Assembly: GCA_900752285.1 (NCBI GenBank)
Contig: CAADUW010000072.1
Coordinates: 1-7,434 of the forward strand
DNA from: an uncultured Oscillospiraceae bacterium
Lineage (GTDB): Bacteria; Bacillota; Clostridia; Oscillospirales; Oscillospiraceae
Direction: 5' to 3'
Length of the DNA: 7,434 nt
Positions 1 through 6,323 of the stretch are shown here, one piece after another. The notes beneath the pieces were generated by a model. It worked only from the letters and a program-made list of their open reading frames with translations, had not been told where the DNA came from and ran no database searches. The position numbers and the translations under genes were made by a program. Each line of letters opens with the position of its first letter. Positions within the stretch are counted from its first letter, which is position 1.

Positions 1-62
1 TCTCAGACAGGATTTTTGCCCCAATTCAAAGTTTGGAAAACGAAGGAATCCTGTATGTATTT

Positions 63-103
63 GAGACTGTCAAAAAAGGGCTTTGCCCTTTTTTGACAGT
101 CTC
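63..103. terminator. Perfect 19-bp hairpin, terminator-like
   Basis: The arms 63-81 (GAGACTGTCAAAAAAGGGC) and 85-103 are perfectly complementary around a TTT loop. The core is GGGC-TTT-GCCC flanked by six A on the left and six T on the right, which is the layout of a bidirectional intrinsic terminator. The pairing continues beyond the T-tract for nine more base pairs, which is longer than a simple terminator needs and suggests a repeat-derived palindrome. It probably ends transcription from a gene left of the window. I could not identify any such gene in positions 1-62. Confidence 0.55.
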
Positions 104-104
104 T

Positions 105-136
105 CCAACCGCTCCCTGTGTAAGGGGAGCGGTTGG
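105..136. repeat. 12-bp inverted repeat (second hairpin)
   Basis: The arms CCAACCGCTCCC (105-116) and GGGAGCGGTTGG (125-136) pair perfectly around an 8-base loop. There is no T-tract, so it does not look like a classical terminator. It starts one base after the preceding 19-bp hairpin, so the two form a tandem stem-loop array. Its function is unknown; it may be part of an intergenic repeat or may protect an RNA 3' end. Confidence 0.6.
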
Positions 137-171
137 TTCCGAGTCGGTACATGGTACCTTTCAACCGGGAG

Positions 172-298
172 ATTCTGAGCCTGTGACGTCGGTCACTGGC
201 TCAGAATGACACCTGGTCGGGAGAGGCTCCCACACCACTTAACAACTGTTTCAAAATGGCATTGCTGTTCGGAGCGCACGTTGCTAAATTCCAAATTA
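172..298 (-). repeat. Interspersed palindromic repeat, diverged copy
   Basis: A long stem pairs 172-181 (ATTCTGAGCC) with 198-207. It continues after one T/T mismatch as 183-187 with 192-196, around a 4-base loop. A small stem GGGAG/CTCCC follows at 219-231. On the minus strand, positions 213-194 read GGTGTCATTCTGAGCCAGTG, which matches 19 of 20 bases at 6222-6241 on the plus strand. Minus-strand 292-283 reads GGAATTTAGC, identical to 6135-6144. The two modules are in the same order and at similar spacing (79 and 87 bases) in both places. This supports a shared repeat family, here inverted and diverged, although the sequence between the modules is different. Confidence 0.5.
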
Positions 299-361
299 TG
301 GCGTATTCGGACAGATACATACCTGTAAATCCCTTTCCCGGGCTGGATTTTCCTGCGGTAA

Positions 362-367
362 TATGAT
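362..367 (+). promoter_or_regulatory. Possible -10 box for the AEC permease gene
   Basis: TATGAT matches five of six bases of the sigma-A -10 consensus and lies 32 bases before the permease start codon. No good -35 hexamer sits 16-18 bases upstream, so this is a weak call. The gene has its own ribosome binding site (AGGGGAG at 386-392, 7 bases from the ATG) and no same-strand gene lies upstream in the window, so some promoter must be near. Confidence 0.25.
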
Positions 368-399
368 ACAGTAAAGAAAAACGGCAGGGGAGAGCGTTT

Positions 400-1329
400 A
401 TGGAGAAATGGAGCGCGGTTGCGCGGATTGTGGTGCCGATTTTTACGGCGGTAGCGCTGGGCGCTCTGTCCCGGAAAAAGAAACTGCTGACACTGGAAGA
501 AAACCGGGGCCTGCAGGACTTCGTGGTGAAATTCGGACTGCCCTGTGTGCTTTTCAACTCGACCATCACGGCGACGGTGGGAACGGAAGCAATCCTCCCC
601 ATGGGTCTGTTGCTGGTGCTGATGCTGATGGGCACCCTTGCTGCTTTCCGTGTCCGGCGGAAGAGACTGCCCATGCACAACCTGCCCATGTTCTTTGCCG
701 GGAAAGAGTCCGGCATGATGGGTCTGCCCCTGTACATCACCCTGTTCGGTACGGCGAATGCCTTTTACATGGGAATGCTGGATCTGGCACAGGCGTTTGT
801 GGCAATTCCGGTGCTCAGCCTGCTGGCGGCAGATCCTGGGGATGATTCCACCGTGGGAAAGCTGATTTGGAAGGTCCTGCGGTCCCCACTGCTGATCATG
901 GCGGTGCTGGGGCTTGTCCTGAATCTGTCCGGCGCGGCGGAGGCTCTGGAACGGGTGCGGCTGCTGCCCATTCTGACGGAGACTACGGGGTTTCTTGCTC
1001 AGGGAGTCAGCTCGGTCATGCTGTTCAGCGTGGGCTACAGCTTTTCCCTGAACCGGGAGAACCGGCGCCTTGTGATGAAGCTCAGCGCGGCTCACCTTGC
1101 GGTATTTGCCCTTTTCTGCGGAATTCTGGAGCTGGCACTGCTGCTTCTGCCCGGAACGGTACCGCAGACCCGCTGGGCGGTGGCGTTGTACTGCGCACTC
1201 CCCGCAACCTATCTGGCACCCTCGGTGGGGCACACGGAGGAAGAATCCGCCGTCGCATCCGGCGTGTGCTCGGCACTGACGGTCGTTTGCCTGCTCGTGT
1301 TCTGTATCATGGCAGTTCTGATTGCCTGA
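400..1329 (+). CDS. AEC family transporter (auxin efflux carrier-like permease)
   Basis: This is a 309-residue integral membrane protein with about ten hydrophobic segments, at roughly residues 7-24, 40-55, 65-83, 97-117, 121-143, 160-178, 198-214, 228-250, 258-275 and 286-308. Features shared with AEC permeases are the N-terminal IVVPIFTAVALGAL helix, a basic cytoplasmic loop (RKKKLL), the FGLPCVLFNS segment with its helix-breaking proline, and the second-half GLVLNLSG and VSSVMLFSVG segments. Bacterial members export or import small organic anions such as malate, but the substrate cannot be read from sequence. The ATG at 400 has AGGGGAG seven bases upstream. The gene stands alone on its strand, is preceded by hairpin repeats, and is followed by a terminator shared with the convergent gene. 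The family call is firm and the substrate unknown. Confidence 0.9.
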   Translation: MEKWSAVARIVVPIFTAVALGALSRKKKLLTLEENRGLQDFVVKFGLPCVLFNSTITATVGTEAILPMGLLLVLMLMGTLAAFRVRRKRLPMHNLPMFFAGKESGMMGLPLYITLFGTANAFYMGMLDLAQAFVAIPVLSLLAADPGDDSTVGKLIWKVLRSPLLIMAVLGLVLNLSGAAEALERVRLLPILTETTGFLAQGVSSVMLFSVGYSFSLNRENRRLVMKLSAAHLAVFALFCGILELALLLLPGTVPQTRWAVALYCALPATYLAPSVGHTEEESAVASGVCSALTVVCLLVFCIMAVLIA

Positions 1330-1394
1330 CAGCACCGGCGGGCATTCGCCCAGCCCAATTTCCGCTTTTCGCCCTTCTCCTTTTCCACCCATGG

Positions 1395-1437
1395 AAAAAA
1401 GCCAGCCGGTCCGAAATTTTGGACGGCTGGTTTTTTT
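1395..1437. terminator. Bidirectional intrinsic terminator between convergent genes
   Basis: CCAGCC (1402-1407) pairs with GGCTGG (1425-1430), and GTCC (1409-1412) pairs with GGAC (1421-1424), with G1408 bulged and an 8-base loop. Six A precede the stem (1395-1400) and seven T follow it (1431-1437), so it can end transcription from either side. It serves the permease gene on the plus strand and the DUF1292 gene, whose stop codon lies 11 bases to the right, on the minus strand. Confidence 0.88.
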
Positions 1438-1448
1438 CGTATGGATGT

Positions 1449-1739
1449 TCAGTCCTCGAAGGTCAGGACATCCTTGTAGCGCTCCTTGAAAATATCATAG
1501 ACCGCATCCAGAATGGCTTCGTCATTGACGGAGAGATAGTTTTCGTTCTCTTCGTCCACAGGCTCTACTTCCAGAATCACGATCTGGGTCTCTGCCTCGT
1601 CGGAGGGCATCAGAACCAGATACTCCTTGCCCTGATAGTCCACGCTGTCCAGATATTCAAAGGAAACGTCCTGACCGTCCTCGTCGGTGAGAATAAGGAC
1701 GCCGTTGTCTTCTTCTTCCACAATGTTTTCGTTTTCCAT
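1449..1739 (-). CDS. DUF1292 family protein (YrzB-like)
   Basis: This is a 96-residue, strongly acidic, soluble protein with no signal peptide or membrane segment. The core, residues 14-60, has the pattern typical of DUF1292: VLILTDEDGQDVSFEYLD, then YQGKEYLVLMPSDE and IVILEVEP. It ends with a conserved-looking helix, DEAILDAVYDIFKERYK. The family is widespread in Firmicutes and its biochemical role is not established. I start it at the ATG at 1739 because AGGAGGA (1746-1752) sits 6 bases upstream and the family-like sequence begins there. An in-frame start 34 codons earlier would run into the preceding gene and has no comparable support. It lies 34 bases behind the ECF S-component gene, so the two are probably one transcript. 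Confidence 0.85.
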   Translation of the reverse strand: MENENIVEEEDNGVLILTDEDGQDVSFEYLDSVDYQGKEYLVLMPSDEAETQIVILEVEPVDEENENYLSVNDEAILDAVYDIFKERYKDVLTFED

Positions 1740-1773
1740 GGTAATTCCTCCTGATTCGGATGTGATATGGATC

Positions 1774-2328
1774 TCACTGCCGCGGCAGCCGGATGGCTTT
1801 GCGCAGGGGGATGAAGAGAATGATGCCGATCGCGCCGCCAATCAGGGCGGTGATCAGCTGCGTCAGCCCAAAGGTGATGGGCAGAGCCTTCAGCATGGGT
1901 GCTTTCAGAAGCCCCTTCGCCAGCAGGCCATCGGCAAGCACGCCGCAGACAACCTGATTGATCAGCAGATACAGCATGCCGAATTTTCCGGCGGCGGCAA
2001 AGGGCAGGGTCAGGACCCGGGAGAAGGTCAGTCCGGGGCGGCGCCAGTCCGCCAGATTCAGCACCAGAACAAAGGTGAGATTTCCCAGCATGATGACGGG
2101 GACGGTAATGACACTGGGGGCAATGCCCAGAAGAAACGCCAGCAGGGGAGAGAAAAGGGCCACCACACTGCCGCAGCCGATGCCGCAGAGGGTGACGCTG
2201 AGGGCCAGAACCGCATTGACGCAGGAGCCGGTGACCAACTGTCCAAGGGGCTTCGTCAGTGCCTGCAAAGCGATGAGGACCGCCAGCAGAACGCCGGTCC
2301 GTACGATCCATTGAACCTTTTTGTCCAT
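1774..2328 (-). CDS. ECF transporter S component (substrate-binding membrane subunit)
   Basis: This 184-residue, very hydrophobic protein has about six membrane segments, roughly at residues 8-26, 33-50, 52-70, 73-92, 108-132 and 150-175. Its size and layout fit S components of energy-coupling factor importers, which capture a vitamin or trace nutrient and dock onto a shared EcfA-EcfA'-EcfT module. Helix 1 carries A16-VLI-A20, an AxxxA pattern like the one S components use to contact EcfT. No EcfA or EcfT genes are nearby, as is usual for group II systems whose energizing module is encoded elsewhere. The substrate is unknown, and no vitamin gene or recognisable riboswitch accompanies it. The ATG at 2328 has GAAGGAA at 2334-2340. 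It is the first gene of a two-gene minus-strand unit. Confidence 0.75.
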   Translation of the reverse strand: MDKKVQWIVRTGVLLAVLIALQALTKPLGQLVTGSCVNAVLALSVTLCGIGCGSVVALFSPLLAFLLGIAPSVITVPVIMLGNLTFVLVLNLADWRRPGLTFSRVLTLPFAAAGKFGMLYLLINQVVCGVLADGLLAKGLLKAPMLKALPITFGLTQLITALIGGAIGIILFIPLRKAIRLPRQ

Positions 2329-2408
2329 GGGAATTCCTTCTTTCTAAACGGTGAATTCGGAGATCAGGCAGCGGAAGCGCTCTGCCCTTCCGTCCGGATA
2401 CCGACTTC

Positions 2409-2437
2409 ATTATACGAAATGCGGGACAAAAAAGCAA
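2409..2437 (-). promoter_or_regulatory. Sigma-A-type promoter for the ECF S component/DUF1292 unit
   Basis: On the minus strand a perfect TATAAT (2414-2409) lies 17 bases after TTGCTT (2437-2432), a weak -35 that matches only its TTG. Transcription would begin near 2402, leaving a leader of about 74 bases before the ATG at 2328. The leader contains short complementary patches such as GGCAG/CTGCC but no riboswitch class I recognise. Confidence 0.6.
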
Positions 2438-2480
2438 GACCGGGTTTTGGCAAAAAAACGGAGAGATTCACCGGCACTTC

Positions 2481-2509
2481 TTGACCCGATGGGGGAAATG
2501 TGATAAAGT
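2481..2509 (+). promoter_or_regulatory. Sigma-A-type promoter for the trmB-mnmG unit
   Basis: TTGACC (2481-2486, five of six consensus bases) is followed after 17 bases by TAAAGT (2504-2509, four of six). Transcription would start near 2516, about 28 bases before the trmB ATG. It is divergent from the S-component promoter, with 43 bases between the two -35 boxes, so a regulator bound between them could affect both units. Confidence 0.5.
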
Positions 2510-2543
2510 GGGGACAAAAAGACAAGTAACGGAGGAACCGCTC

Positions 2544-3224
2544 ATGCGTATGCGGAAAATGAAGAATCTGGAGCCCAGAATGGCGGCCTGCGCGGCACTG
2601 CGGATCGCAGAGCCAATGGCCCGGAAGGGAGTCTGGCGGGAGTTGAAGCCCGGCTGTACGGCCCTGTGGGTGGAGCTTGGCTGCGGCAAGGGCAAGTTTA
2701 CGGCGGAGACGGCAAGGGAAAACCCGGATGTGCTGCTGATCGCCGTGGAGCGGTGCCGGGAGGCTATGGTCGTGGCCATGGAAAAGGCCCGGGATATGGG
2801 GCTGACCAATGTGTTCTTCATTGATATGGATGCCGCCGGGATCGAGGAAATCTTTGCACCCGGAGAAATTGACCGGCTGTTTGTTAACTTTCCGGATCCC
2901 TGGCCCCGGAAGAAAAACGCCAAGCGCCGCCTGACCTTCCGCAGCTTTCTGGAGCACTATTCTCAGGTCACTGCTCCCGGCGGCGAGCTGCACTTCAAGA
3001 CGGACAACGCGCCTCTGTTCGAGTTCAGTCTGGAGGAGTTTGCTTTCTGCGGGCTGATGGTGAAGAATGTAACCCGGAACCTGCATGAAAACGGACCGGT
3101 TGGCATTATGACAGGCTATGAAGAGAAGTTCTACAGCCTCGGCACGCCTATTAACCGGTGCGAGGTGGTTTTGCAGCCCTTCCGGCTGAAGACGGAGGAA
3201 GCGCCTCAGGAGGCGGAAGCGTGA
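2544..3224 (+). CDS. trmB: tRNA (guanine(46)-N7)-methyltransferase TrmB
   Basis: TrmB uses S-adenosylmethionine to methylate N7 of G46 in the tRNA variable loop, in the cytoplasm. The 226-residue product has the family landmarks in order. These are the SAM-binding loop [10 protein letters not shown] (43-52), an acidic residue after the second strand (E69), and the signature [17 protein letters not shown] (115-131), the counterpart of the usual DPWPKKRHx[12 protein letters not shown] (148-155) and the C-terminal TGYEEKF (190-196) complete the set. I chose the ATG at 2544 because GGAGG (2531-2535) is 8 bases upstream. An upstream in-frame ATG at 2481 overlaps the likely -35 box and would add 21 residues unlike the family. 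The C-terminal tail (about 214-226) is short, acidic and probably unstructured. The gene ends inside the start of mnmG. Confidence 0.93.
   Translation: MRMRKMKNLEPRMAACAALRIAEPMARKGVWRELKPGCTALWVELGCGKGKFTAETARENPDVLLIAVERCREAMVVAMEKARDMGLTNVFFIDMDAAGIEEIFAPGEIDRLFVNFPDPWPRKKNAKRRLTFRSFLEHYSQVTAPGGELHFKTDNAPLFEFSLEEFAFCGLMVKNVTRNLHENGPVGIMTGYEEKFYSLGTPINRCEVVLQPFRLKTEEAPQEAEA
3208..3213 (+). promoter_or_regulatory. Ribosome binding site that fixes the mnmG start
   Basis: AGGAGG lies inside the 3' end of trmB, 7 bases before a GTG at 3221 that overlaps the trmB stop as GTGA. An ATG at 3236 in the same frame would be 22 bases away. The spacing therefore favours the GTG start and suggests translational coupling. 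Confidence 0.8.
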
Positions 3225-5095
3225 GCACCTATCCCATGGGAAGCTGCGATGTGGCAGTGATCGGCGCTGGGCACGCAGGAATCGAGGCGGCGCTGGCAGC
3301 TGCCCGGCTGGGCCTGCATACCATCCTGTTTACCATCAATCTGGACGCGGTGGGGAACATGCCCTGCAATCCCGCCATCGGCGGCACCGGCAAGGGCCAT
3401 CTGGTCCGGGAGCTGGACGCACTGGGCGGTGAAATGGGACTGGCGGCGGATCATGCCTGCATCCAGTACCGGATGCTGAATCTGGGCAAGGGCCCGGCGG
3501 TCCATTCTCTTCGGGCACAGGCGGACCGGCAGGCTTACCGGCAGTACATGAAGCATGTGCTGGAATTGCAGGAGAATCTGGAGCTGAAGCAGGCACAGAT
3601 CACGGAGGTCCTGACCCGGGAGGGGGCAGTCTGCGGTGTCCGCACGCAGCTGGGGGCAGAATATGAAGCCCGGGCAGTGGTCATTGCCACGGGCACGTAC
3701 CTTGACAGTACGGTCATCACGGGCAGCAGTGTGATCCCCTCGGGACCGGACGGAATGCACCCAAGTGTGGGATTGGCGGATAATCTGCGGGCACTGGGGC
3801 TTTCTCTGCGCCGGTTCAAAACCGGAACGCCCCCCCGGGTGAACCGGCGGAGTATTGATTTTTCCAAAATGGAATTGCAGCCCGGGGATGAAAAGGCAGA
3901 GCCCTTTTCCTACCGGACCCACCACCGGGTCAATAACACCGCCGTGTGCTATCTGACATGGACAACGGAAAAGACCCACGAGATCATCCGGGAGAATCTG
4001 TACCGCAGCCCCATGTATGACGGCACCATTTCCGGGGTGGGTCCCCGGTACTGCCCCAGTATCGAGACGAAAATCGTCCGTTTTCCGGATAAGCAGCGTC
4101 ACCAGCTGTTTGTAGAGCCCTGCGGGCTGGACACCGAGGAAATGTATATTCAGGGCTTTTCTTCCAGCCTGCCGGAGGATGTGCAGCTGCAAATGCTGCA
4201 CACGGTACCGGGACTGGAGCATGCGGAGATGATGCGCCCGGCCTATGCCATTGAGTACGAGTGTGTGGATCCCACCCAACTGCTGCCTACGCTGGAGGTG
4301 AAGTCCGTTCCCGGGCTTTACGGTGCCGGACAGTTCAACGGAACCTCCGGTTATGAGGAGGCGGCGGTGCAGGGGTTTGTGGCCGGTGTCAACGCGGCGC
4401 TGAAGCTGCAGGGGAAGGAACCCCTGATCCTGACCCGGGATACCAGCTATATCGGCATTCTCATTGATGATCTGGTGACCAAGGGAACCCGGGAGCCCTA
4501 CCGGATCATGACCAGCCGATCGGAGTACCGGCTGCTGCACCGGCAGGACAACGCCGACGCCCGCCTGACCGCCATCGGTGCCCGGATCGGGCTGGTGAGC
4601 GAGGAACGGCGGAAGCAGGTGGAGGAAAAATATGACTCCGTACGCCGGGAGATCGTCCGGCTGGAAAAAACCGGCGTGGCGGAAAGCCCGGAGCTGAACC
4701 GGATGCTGGAAAGCAGGGGCAGCGCCCCGGTTTCCGGCTCGGTACGGCTTGCCGATCTGCTTCGCCGCCCGGAACTGAGCTACGGGGATCTGGCCCCCTT
4801 TGATGAAAACCGTCCGGAGCTTCCGGACAGCGTGGGGGAGGAAGTGCAGATCCAGCTGAAATATGCCGGATATCTGACCCGGCAGGAACGGCAGGTGGCG
4901 GAGTTCCGCCGGGAGGAGGGACGGCTCCTGCCGGAGAATCTGGACTATAACGCCATTGGCGGACTGCGGCTGGAGGCCCGGCAGAAGCTGTCGGAGATCC
5001 GTCCCCTGTCTTTGGGACAGGCGGGAAGAATTTCCGGCGTCAGTCCGGCGGATCTTGCCGTCCTTATGATCTGGTTGGAACAGAACGGCTGTTGA
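3221..5095 (+). CDS. mnmG: tRNA uridine-5-carboxymethylaminomethyl modification enzyme MnmG (GidA)
   Basis: MnmG is an FAD enzyme. With the GTPase MnmE it installs the (carboxymethyl)aminomethyl group on wobble U34 of several tRNAs, using NADH and methylenetetrahydrofolate. The product has 624 residues, the usual family length. The N-terminal dinucleotide-binding loop is VIGAGHAG (13-20), followed by [13 protein letters not shown] (49-61). Further landmarks are FKTGTPPRV (199-207), RYCPSIE (276-282), [20 protein letters not shown] (366-385) and DNADARL (443-449). The C-terminal MnmE/tRNA-binding part includes KYAGYLTRQ (547-555) and LDYNAIGGL (574-582). C49 and C278 correspond to the two conserved cysteines known in E. 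coli MnmG. The GTG start is set by AGGAGG at 3208. The gene overlaps trmB by 4 bases, whereas in many bacteria mnmG is paired with mnmE or rsmG. Confidence 0.96.
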   Translation: MSTYPMGSCDVAVIGAGHAGIEAALAAARLGLHTILFTINLDAVGNMPCNPAIGGTGKGHLVRELDALGGEMGLAADHACIQYRMLNLGKGPAVHSLRAQADRQAYRQYMKHVLELQENLELKQAQITEVLTREGAVCGVRTQLGAEYEARAVVIATGTYLDSTVITGSSVIPSGPDGMHPSVGLADNLRALGLSLRRFKTGTPPRVNRRSIDFSKMELQPGDEKAEPFSYRTHHRVNNTAVCYLTWTTEKTHEIIRENLYRSPMYDGTISGVGPRYCPSIETKIVRFPDKQRHQLFVEPCGLDTEEMYIQGFSSSLPEDVQLQMLHTVPGLEHAEMMRPAYAIEYECVDPTQLLPTLEVKSVPGLYGAGQFNGTSGYEEAAVQGFVAGVNAALKLQGKEPLILTRDTSYIGILIDDLVTKGTREPYRIMTSRSEYRLLHRQDNADARLTAIGARIGLVSEERRKQVEEKYDSVRREIVRLEKTGVAESPELNRMLESRGSAPVSGSVRLADLLRRPELSYGDLAPFDENRPELPDSVGEEVQIQLKYAGYLTRQERQVAEFRREEGRLLPENLDYNAIGGLRLEARQKLSEIRPLSLGQAGRISGVSPADLAVLMIWLEQNGC

Positions 5096-5161
5096 CCCAC
5101 CGCCTTTTCGCGGGCGGCCTGCCGCTCTGCACGATTCTGCCGCCGCGCGCATAGAATACCC

Positions 5162-5166
5162 GGAGG
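5162..5166 (+). promoter_or_regulatory. Ribosome binding site of the M14 peptidase, ambiguous start
   Basis: GGAGG is only 2 bases before an ATG at 5169 but 8 bases before an in-frame GTG at 5175. Normal Shine-Dalgarno spacing favours the GTG. The two choices differ by two residues. Confidence 0.6.
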
Positions 5167-5174
5167 CGATGCGT

Positions 5175-6107
5175 GTGGCGATCGTAAAAACCGATGTACC
5201 GATGACGGCAGAGCTTTGTGAGGAAACCATCCTTGCGTTGGCGGAGAGCTACCCGTTCCTGAGCACGGAAGTCCTGACAACCACCGCCTACGGGCGAAAT
5301 CTGCGGACACTGGTTCTGGGAACCGGCGGAAGACAGGTGCTGTTTTCGGCCGCTCACCATGCCAATGAATGGATCACAACTCCGCTGCTCCTGAAATTTG
5401 CGGAGGAACTTGCGGGGGCGTTTCAGGACGGAAAGCCCCTGTTCGGTGTGGACGCAGGCGTGATTCTGCGCAATTGCCGGATCCATCTGGTACCCATGGT
5501 GGACCCGGACGGGGTGGATCTGGTGACCGGCGCCATTCCGGTGGGGACCCTTCCCTATGAGGCGGCACGGGCCATGGCGGATTTTTATCCGGCCATTCCT
5601 TTCCCGGATGGATGGAAGGCGAATCTTCTGGGGGTGGATCTTAACTTGCAGTATCCCGCGGGTTGGCTTCAGGCCCGGGAGATCAAGTTTTCTCAGGGCT
5701 ATACCTGCCCCGGCCCCCGGGATTATGTGGGCAGAGCACCCCTAAACCAGCGGGAGACCATTGCGCTTGCGGACTATACCCGACGGGTAGCCCCGGCATT
5801 GGTGTTAGCGTACCATACCCAGGGAAAGGTGATCTACTGGCAGTATCAGGATATTTCGGTTCCGGGTGCGGAAGAACTGGCAGCAGAATTTGCCCGGCTC
5901 AGTGGCTATGAGGTGGAGAATGTACCCTATGCCTCCGGGTTCGCGGGGTATAAGGACTGGTTTATCCGGGTATTCCGCCGCCCCGGCTTTACCATTGAAG
6001 CAGGGTCCGGAGAAAATCCCATCCCAATTGAACAGTTCCCGGAAATCTATCGGGATAATCTGGGCATTCTGGTAACTGCCGCTCTGGGCCTCCCGGGCGG
6101 AGCATAA
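5175..6107 (+). CDS. M14 family zinc carboxypeptidase (gamma-D-glutamyl-diamino acid peptidase-like)
   Basis: From the GTG at 5175 the protein has 310 residues (312 from the ATG at 5169). The M14 metallopeptidase pattern is visible. The first zinc ligands lie in AAHHANEW (His62, Glu65 as HxxE), a conserved GVDLN motif lies at 153-157, the third zinc ligand is His214 in LAYHTQG, and the catalytic Glu275 is in FTIEAGSGENP. The last motif, with NP shortly after the glutamate, resembles peptidases that cleave gamma-D-glutamyl-meso-diaminopimelate bonds in muropeptides, such as the YqgT/endopeptidase I group. No signal peptide, LysM or other wall-binding domain is present, so a cytoplasmic role in wall-peptide recycling or sporulation is the likeliest reading. 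The usual Arg after DLN is Leu158 here. The gene begins 79 bases after mnmG with no clear terminator between, so read-through is plausible. Confidence 0.85.
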   Translation: MAIVKTDVPMTAELCEETILALAESYPFLSTEVLTTTAYGRNLRTLVLGTGGRQVLFSAAHHANEWITTPLLLKFAEELAGAFQDGKPLFGVDAGVILRNCRIHLVPMVDPDGVDLVTGAIPVGTLPYEAARAMADFYPAIPFPDGWKANLLGVDLNLQYPAGWLQAREIKFSQGYTCPGPRDYVGRAPLNQRETIALADYTRRVAPALVLAYHTQGKVIYWQYQDISVPGAEELAAEFARLSGYEVENVPYASGFAGYKDWFIRVFRRPGFTIEAGSGENPIPIEQFPEIYRDNLGILVTAALGLPGGA

Positions 6108-6122
6108 AAGACGGCGGATAAC

Positions 6123-6293
6123 GGAAGGTAAACAGGAATTTAGCGGGGCGAAGTCCCCTTGGCTCTCCCGCTGGGAGAGCTGTCACGGCGAACGCCGTGA
6201 CTGAGAGGGCCGTTCCAATACGGTGTCATTCCGAGCCAGTGGAATGACTGCGCTATTTGATGCGCTGCACCGCTAAATTTCAATTTACCTGCC
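6123..6293. repeat. 171-bp palindromic intergenic element with terminal inverted repeats
   Basis: The ends 6123-6146 and 6270-6293 are inverted copies matching at 20 of 24 positions, with identical parts AGGTAAA and AATTTAGCGG. Inside are four clear hairpins. GGGG/CCCC spans 6145-6158, GCTCTCCC/GGGAGAGC spans 6162-6180 with a 3-base loop, GTCACGGC/GCCGTGAC spans 6182-6201, and GTCATTCC/GGAATGAC spans 6226-6247. A weaker GCGC/GCGC pair spans 6250-6265. There is no coding potential and no T-tract. Terminal inverted repeats plus internal palindromes fit a small non-autonomous repeat (MITE- or REP-like). I see no clear target duplication at the edges. A diverged relative lies in opposite orientation at 172-298. 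Confidence 0.7.
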
Positions 6294-6323
6294 CAAAACC
6301 GGTTTCAAAAGAGGAAGAGAAAG

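Noticed and set aside
3..209. Open frame through the left edge that could be the tail of an upstream gene
   Set aside because: It runs through three perfect or near-perfect hairpins and shows no family resemblance, so it is open by chance.
193..1392. 399-residue open frame on the minus strand across the AEC permease gene
   Set aside because: It is rich in Gln, His and Arg with no recognisable domain. The opposite strand encodes a clear membrane permease with a good ribosome binding site, so this is an antisense shadow.
867..1754. 295-residue plus-strand open frame running from the permease gene into the DUF1292 region
   Set aside because: It crosses a strong bidirectional terminator and overlaps two better-supported genes in other frames.
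2329..2402. Possible vitamin riboswitch in the leader of the S-component gene
   Set aside because: The leader is only about 74 bases, with short weak stems and none of the conserved motifs of the preQ1, THF, TPP, FMN or cobalamin classes that I would recognise.
5152..5157. TAGAAT as a -10 box for the M14 peptidase gene
   Set aside because: No acceptable -35 lies upstream, and transcription would begin inside the Shine-Dalgarno sequence, leaving no usable leader.
3206..5230. 674-residue open frame on the minus strand across mnmG
   Set aside because: It is the complement of a well-conserved mnmG; its length reflects GC-biased codon use. Its composition is Gln/His/Gly-rich and domain-free.
6145..6265. 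CRISPR array
   Set aside because: The repeated stem-loops differ from each other in sequence and are not equal-length direct repeats with spacers; no cas genes are nearby.
6257..6285. TTGATG...TCAATT as a promoter for the exonuclease gene
   Set aside because: The -10 matches only three of six bases and lies in the terminal inverted repeat; the match is no better than chance.
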